64,000 bases of DNA from Pezizomycotina sp. ARF18. Taxonomy: Eukaryota > Ascomycota. The number at the start of each line of letters is the position of its first letter. The first letter of the stretch is position 1. The position numbers and the translations under genes are program-made. Positions 60,685-64,000 of the stretch are shown piece by piece. Location: contig AZLU01000036.1 of NCBI GenBank assembly GCA_002224055.1, positions 1-64,000 on the forward strand, given 5' to 3'. The notes below the pieces were generated by a model. That model saw only the letters and a program-made list of their open reading frames with translations, did not search any database and had not been told where the DNA came from.

Positions 60685-62298
60685 ATGTCGTCCTCGTCGC
60701 CTTTACAAACGATCCTAGATCAGCTTCCCGACATCGAACAGCGTCACGTAGTCCTGGCCTCCATCTTCGTCCTGATCCTCTCCCTCGTCGTCTTCACCCG
60801 CAAACCGGACTACCACCCTCCATCCTCCTCCTCGATCGCCTGCGAACCCCCACGCGCACCCTTCGGTATACCGTTCCTAAACCACACGTTCTCCTTCGGC
60901 GCGGGACCCTCGCTCTTCCTCAAGAAGATACGCTCGCAGACGAGGCATCCGCAGCCGTACACCGTCACCGTCGGCACGAATACGAAATTCTACATATTCA
61001 ACGGACCGAATGACCACTTACAAGTGCTGTGGCGTAACAGTGCGAATTTGGATTTCGCTACGTTCGCGATAAAGTTTACGCGGTGGATATTGGGTGGTAG
61101 CGAGAAGGATTACGATATCGTTTTTAGGGATTGTAATAGGCCGGGAAGTTTCATGCATGGGTGGCAGAAGATTTTCCATACGTTGCCGGAGAAGGAAGGT
61201 CCGCTGAAAACGTTGAACGAGAATGGTGTAAAAGGTTATTCTGAGCAACTTAATATACTCAAGGCGAAGGTCGAGTCACAAACTTCGGAGGGGAAAATCG
61301 ATTTTCTGGCGACGTTGAGGGAGGCTATGCTCGTCGTTATTATGGATTCGTTCTGGGGTCTTCGAAACCCGCTGCGGGAAAGCGACAGGAAGAAATTCGA
61401 AGACCAATATTTCTTATACGAAGATGAAGTAATCGGGATGGTATACTCCCCTTTTCCAGCGATAACGCATCGGAAATGTATAGCTGCACGGGAATACCTC
61501 GTGAAGCTATTCATCGATTACCTCAACGATCCGCAGCGCATGGAAGGCGCGATGGAGTTCATTCGCATACGAAAAACGCACTACGACAGTTTCAAAATCC
61601 AAGTTGACAACCACGCCAGGTCCGAAGTCGGACTCGTCTTCGCCGCGTTATCGAATACCGCACCGACGATGTTCTGGTGCGCTTACCACGCCTTCCATAA
61701 TAAAAACCTACTAGCGGAACTACGCGATGAGCTATTAGAAACAAAAGGTGTCACATACACCGCAGAGGAGGTAGTACTAAACATGACAATAATAACGAAT
61801 AAATGCCGCCTACTAAGAGCAGTATGGGACGAAGTATTACGGTACTACCAAGACGTCTTCTTCTCCAGAACAGTGCTATCCGATACAGTCGTCACGCCGT
61901 CGTTTTCTTCGGAATACGGCGGTACGAGATCGTACTTGTTAAAAAAGGGTAGCGTGGCGCAAGTACCCATGGGCGTAGTCCTCTCGGATACGCTCACGTG
62001 GGGCGACGACGCGGATAAATTCGATCCGTATAGATTTTTGGAACAGGTTAACGACCAGTCGAAGAGTAGAAACGGGAGGGACGATATGGAGAAGAGACGG
62101 GACGCGGCGTTCAAGCCGTTTGGTGGAGGGAGTACGCATTGTCCGGGGAGGTTTTTTGCGTGGACGGAGGTTAGCGGGCTTGTTGCTGGTTTGGTGGCAG
62201 TTTTTGATGTCGAGATGCCGGAGGAGAGTACATTTAAGGTTAATAGAGGGGATGGGAGCGGTGTTAGGAAGGCTACGGGGCCAGTGTGGGCGGGATGA
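60685..62298 (+). CDS. Cytochrome P450, CYP7/CYP8-like
   Basis: A haem-thiolate mono-oxygenase, probably anchored in the ER. The frame is open from 60427, but the start at 60685 (MSSSSPLQ) places the membrane anchor correctly (RHVVLASIFVLILSLVVF, residues about 25-42), followed by a Pro-rich hinge (EPPRAPFGIP). The I-helix region is VFAALSNTAPTMFWCAYHAF, the N-T-x-P-x-x-F-W pattern of CYP7/CYP8-type enzymes rather than AGxDT. The K-helix ExxR is WDEVLRYY, with DKFDPYRFL as the meander. The haem loop FKPFGGGSTHCPGRFFAWTE has the Cys ligand. Length is 537 residues, no introns. The stop at 62296-62298 comes just after PVWAG; a +1 frame continues KVRKEAEGRKVVMKW to 62345, so one G is probably missing from a GGG run and the true C-terminus is about 15 residues longer. 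Substrate unknown; CYP7/8 relatives act on sterols or lipids. Confidence 0.88.
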   Translation: MSSSSPLQTILDQLPDIEQRHVVLASIFVLILSLVVFTRKPDYHPPSSSSIACEPPRAPFGIPFLNHTFSFGAGPSLFLKKIRSQTRHPQPYTVTVGTNTKFYIFNGPNDHLQVLWRNSANLDFATFAIKFTRWILGGSEKDYDIVFRDCNRPGSFMHGWQKIFHTLPEKEGPLKTLNENGVKGYSEQLNILKAKVESQTSEGKIDFLATLREAMLVVIMDSFWGLRNPLRESDRKKFEDQYFLYEDEVIGMVYSPFPAITHRKCIAAREYLVKLFIDYLNDPQRMEGAMEFIRIRKTHYDSFKIQVDNHARSEVGLVFAALSNTAPTMFWCAYHAFHNKNLLAELRDELLETKGVTYTAEEVVLNMTIITNKCRLLRAVWDEVLRYYQDVFFSRTVLSDTVVTPSFSSEYGGTRSYLLKKGSVAQVPMGVVLSDTLTWGDDADKFDPYRFLEQVNDQSKSRNGRDDMEKRRDAAFKPFGGGSTHCPGRFFAWTEVSGLVAGLVAVFDVEMPEESTFKVNRGDGSGVRKATGPVWAG

Positions 62299-62345
62299 AG
62301 GTTAGGAAGGAGGCCGAGGGGAGGAAGGTTGTTATGAAGTGGTGA

Positions 62346-63093
62346 TCTCATGATGCATGATGGTGGATGGGGAAGGAAGTTGCTGGCGTAAATATAGATA
62401 TTTCACATTAATATTTAAGGAATGGATATCAATACATCTCAATTGATCAAGGGCCCCGGAGAGCTTTTGTAACACGAAAGTCATAATATACTTACGTATC
62501 GTTATGTCTCGAGATTCATCAAGTAGTTTATTCCGTTATGTATATATACACATCACTAGCATCCAGTACCCTATAAGAGTATTTTGGCTATTTTGAATCT
62601 GCTTAAAATCCCGGCCTGCCCAATTTATTTCAGATCTCAAGCTCTGCTCTGAGTGCGTGAGAAGAGGCGTGGCCAGAGACGTGCGATTCGGGGCTTAGCT
62701 GCGCGACCACTAGGCCTTTTGCTAACCGGGGGACTAGGGCGAAGCTGAACGGACTCGAATGAAAAGTGATGCTAGAACTGCTTGCACCAGTTAGTGGTAA
62801 GCGGACGATAGAAGTTTGGGCTGCATCCGGTTGTTTCGAAACATAAGAAAGTTGGGACGCATGGTTAGTTTCGACGCAATTCCAAACCGTGGGATTTCCT
62901 GCCGACAAAAGAAAGAGCTTCAGGCACTATATCGTACAACCTGTGAAAACCACAGGGTAAAAGCTTCTCCAGCTACGAAATGAAACGCAACACACAAAAC
63001 TTGATGAAACATCCTGCTTCGTCACGCCACGAGGTATATTGACCCATAATACGAGCGTTCAGCATTAGATATTTAATTTGGGATATAATATAG
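62346..63093. other. Spacer with a weak minus-strand open frame
   Basis: A minus frame at 62630-62908 (MSAGNPTVWNCVETNHASQL) is Ser-rich and unbroken for 92 codons. It lacks any recognised motif and could be chance or a separate small gene. Confidence 0.35.
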
Positions 63094-63710
63094 CTAAATT
63101 GACTTCCATTTCCATCCATTTCTTTCTTCTCCATTCACATTAAGATTGAAGAATGGCTCATCCTCGATGACGCCCGCGAGTGCCGTGCTTTCGATGGCTC
63201 GGTTTGGTGCATCACGGGATGCTTCGTCAAGAAAGCGTTCAAGGCAATAAAATAGATCGTGCTCGACGGTGTCAGAGATCTTTGAGAACACTGATTTTGG
63301 GGGTGGTTAACTCGGTTTAGTAAATGCTATAATAATTTGAAGAATATAATTTATTTTGAGGGAGAACAACGTCGCGAAAGAATGAACGGGTGGCATCGAA
63401 GATAGATAGCTAAAAAGTTAAGATGCGGAAAAGCACAGGGGTTGATGCGTAGTATACCTGATTCGTGAAGTCTGCTAAGTAATTCCATCGGAACAATCGA
63501 TCCAGAACTTTCGGCATCTGGGGAGGCGACGAGAGTTTCGCCCTCTGAGCCATCAATTTCAGGGCTTGACCTAGTAGAGTATTGAATAGATCCCTCGTCA
63601 GAGTTCGGAGAAGAAGCTATGTGCTCAGAATCTAAAGCAGACGTGATGCTCGTGCCTCGGTGGTATATGAGGCGATTTTCGATATTGGGATACTCTGCGT
63701 TGTCATCCAT
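63094..63710 (-). CDS. Small acidic Ser-rich protein, likely relative of the gene at 25555-26150
   Basis: Exon 1 (63710-63458) starts MDDNAEYPNIENRLIYHRGT and is acidic and Ser-rich (SDEGSIQYSTRSSPEIDGSE). A likely intron at 63457-63291 begins GTATAC and ends ATCAG with GTTAAC upstream of the acceptor; phase 1 is kept across it. Exon 2 (63290-63094) reads VFSKISDTVEHDLFYCLERF, then LDEASRDAPNRAIES and an acidic end, with a stop at 63094-63096. The protein would be about 150 residues, intracellular by lack of signal peptide. It shares L(E/D)RFLDE and overall layout with the gene 37 kb upstream on the same strand. No family recognised. This one reads cleanly without frame shifts. Confidence 0.55.
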
Positions 63711-64000
63711 AGCGAAAAGATTCTTTTGGGAGGAGCCAAATTATCTTGAAGATTAAGATTAAAAAAAAACCCAAGTTGGTTCACTCGGAGAATTCAGCAG
63801 TAGTATCTCGATATATAAAATATATATGACCAACCTAATACTCTACTCCGCTAAAGATGATATGAGAGTAAGAATGAAGACTATTTACCGGCACCGCGGG
63901 AGGATGGGGTTCATTGCTAAAATGTACAGCAGTTGTTTTTAATTTGCAAAGCCAGGCTTCAGCAATATATATAGGATCTCATGAGGGTATTCTCGGTAAC
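63711..64000. other. 5' region of the minus-strand gene; no other feature
   Basis: AT-rich upstream sequence with a short A run and a palindromic ATATATAAAATATATAT-like stretch near 63815. Nothing else seen. Confidence 0.5.

Noticed and set aside
1-64000. CRISPR arrays or bacterial-type operons
   Set aside because: No direct repeats with unique spacers; gene structure is clearly eukaryotic.

Overview
The window comes from a filamentous ascomycete fungus (Pezizomycotina; Pezizomycetes is only a guess). Four things support this. Introns are short (about 50-100 nt), with GTAxGT-type donors and CTAAC branch sites. Genes sit in GC-richer islands within AT-rich, homopolymer-rich spacers. The U2 snRNA sequence is of the fungal type. 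The recognisable genes are a copper amine oxidase, SEC24, an F-box protein, a microsomal P450 and an ankyrin/zinc-finger protein.

Layout. 2.4-4.4 kb: an unrecognised multi-pass membrane protein (minus). 9.6-12.8 kb: an F-box protein with an acidic tail. 12.8-24.2 kb: an array of diverged copies of one unrecognised two-exon gene family with shared 5' and 3' flanks, plus an orphan gene at 19.2 kb and inverted-repeat elements at 18.8 and 24.8 kb. 25.6-26.2 kb: a small acidic protein gene resembling one at 63.1-63.7 kb. 27.8-31.7 kb: a Cys-cluster/ankyrin/C2H2 protein. 33.07-33.32 kb: the U2 snRNA gene. 36.7-39.1 kb: copper amine oxidase. 39.9-40.6 kb: an unrecognised Ser/Arg-rich protein, divergent from SEC24 (41.7-45.2 kb). 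45.3-51.8 kb: gene-poor. 51.8-52.7 kb: a Cys-rich single-pass membrane protein. 54.7-55.7 kb: a secreted repeat protein with Lys-Arg sites in each repeat. 57-59 kb: a diverged tandem duplication. 60.7-62.3 kb: a CYP7/CYP8-like P450.

The most striking feature is the U2 snRNA gene. It is split by an 80-nt insertion with every mark of a spliceosomal intron (GTAAGC donor, GCTAAC branch site, CAG acceptor), placed exactly between the 5' arm of stem IIa and its loop. The spliced exons restore the fungal U2 sequence. A 10-nt segment of the intron is perfectly complementary to the start of exon 2 and would enclose the branch site and 3' splice site in a 24-nt hairpin loop. U2 would therefore be needed to make U2. 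The second candidate is the secreted Kex2-type repeat precursor at 54.7 kb.

Most conserved coding genes are interrupted by frame shifts. In SEC24, the amine oxidase, the ankyrin gene and the P450 tail, the shifts I resolved fit loss of one base from a short homopolymer run. I read this as a base-level assembly artefact rather than mass pseudogenisation. CDS coordinates are therefore gene extents, not single open frames. The genes do not form one obvious pathway.
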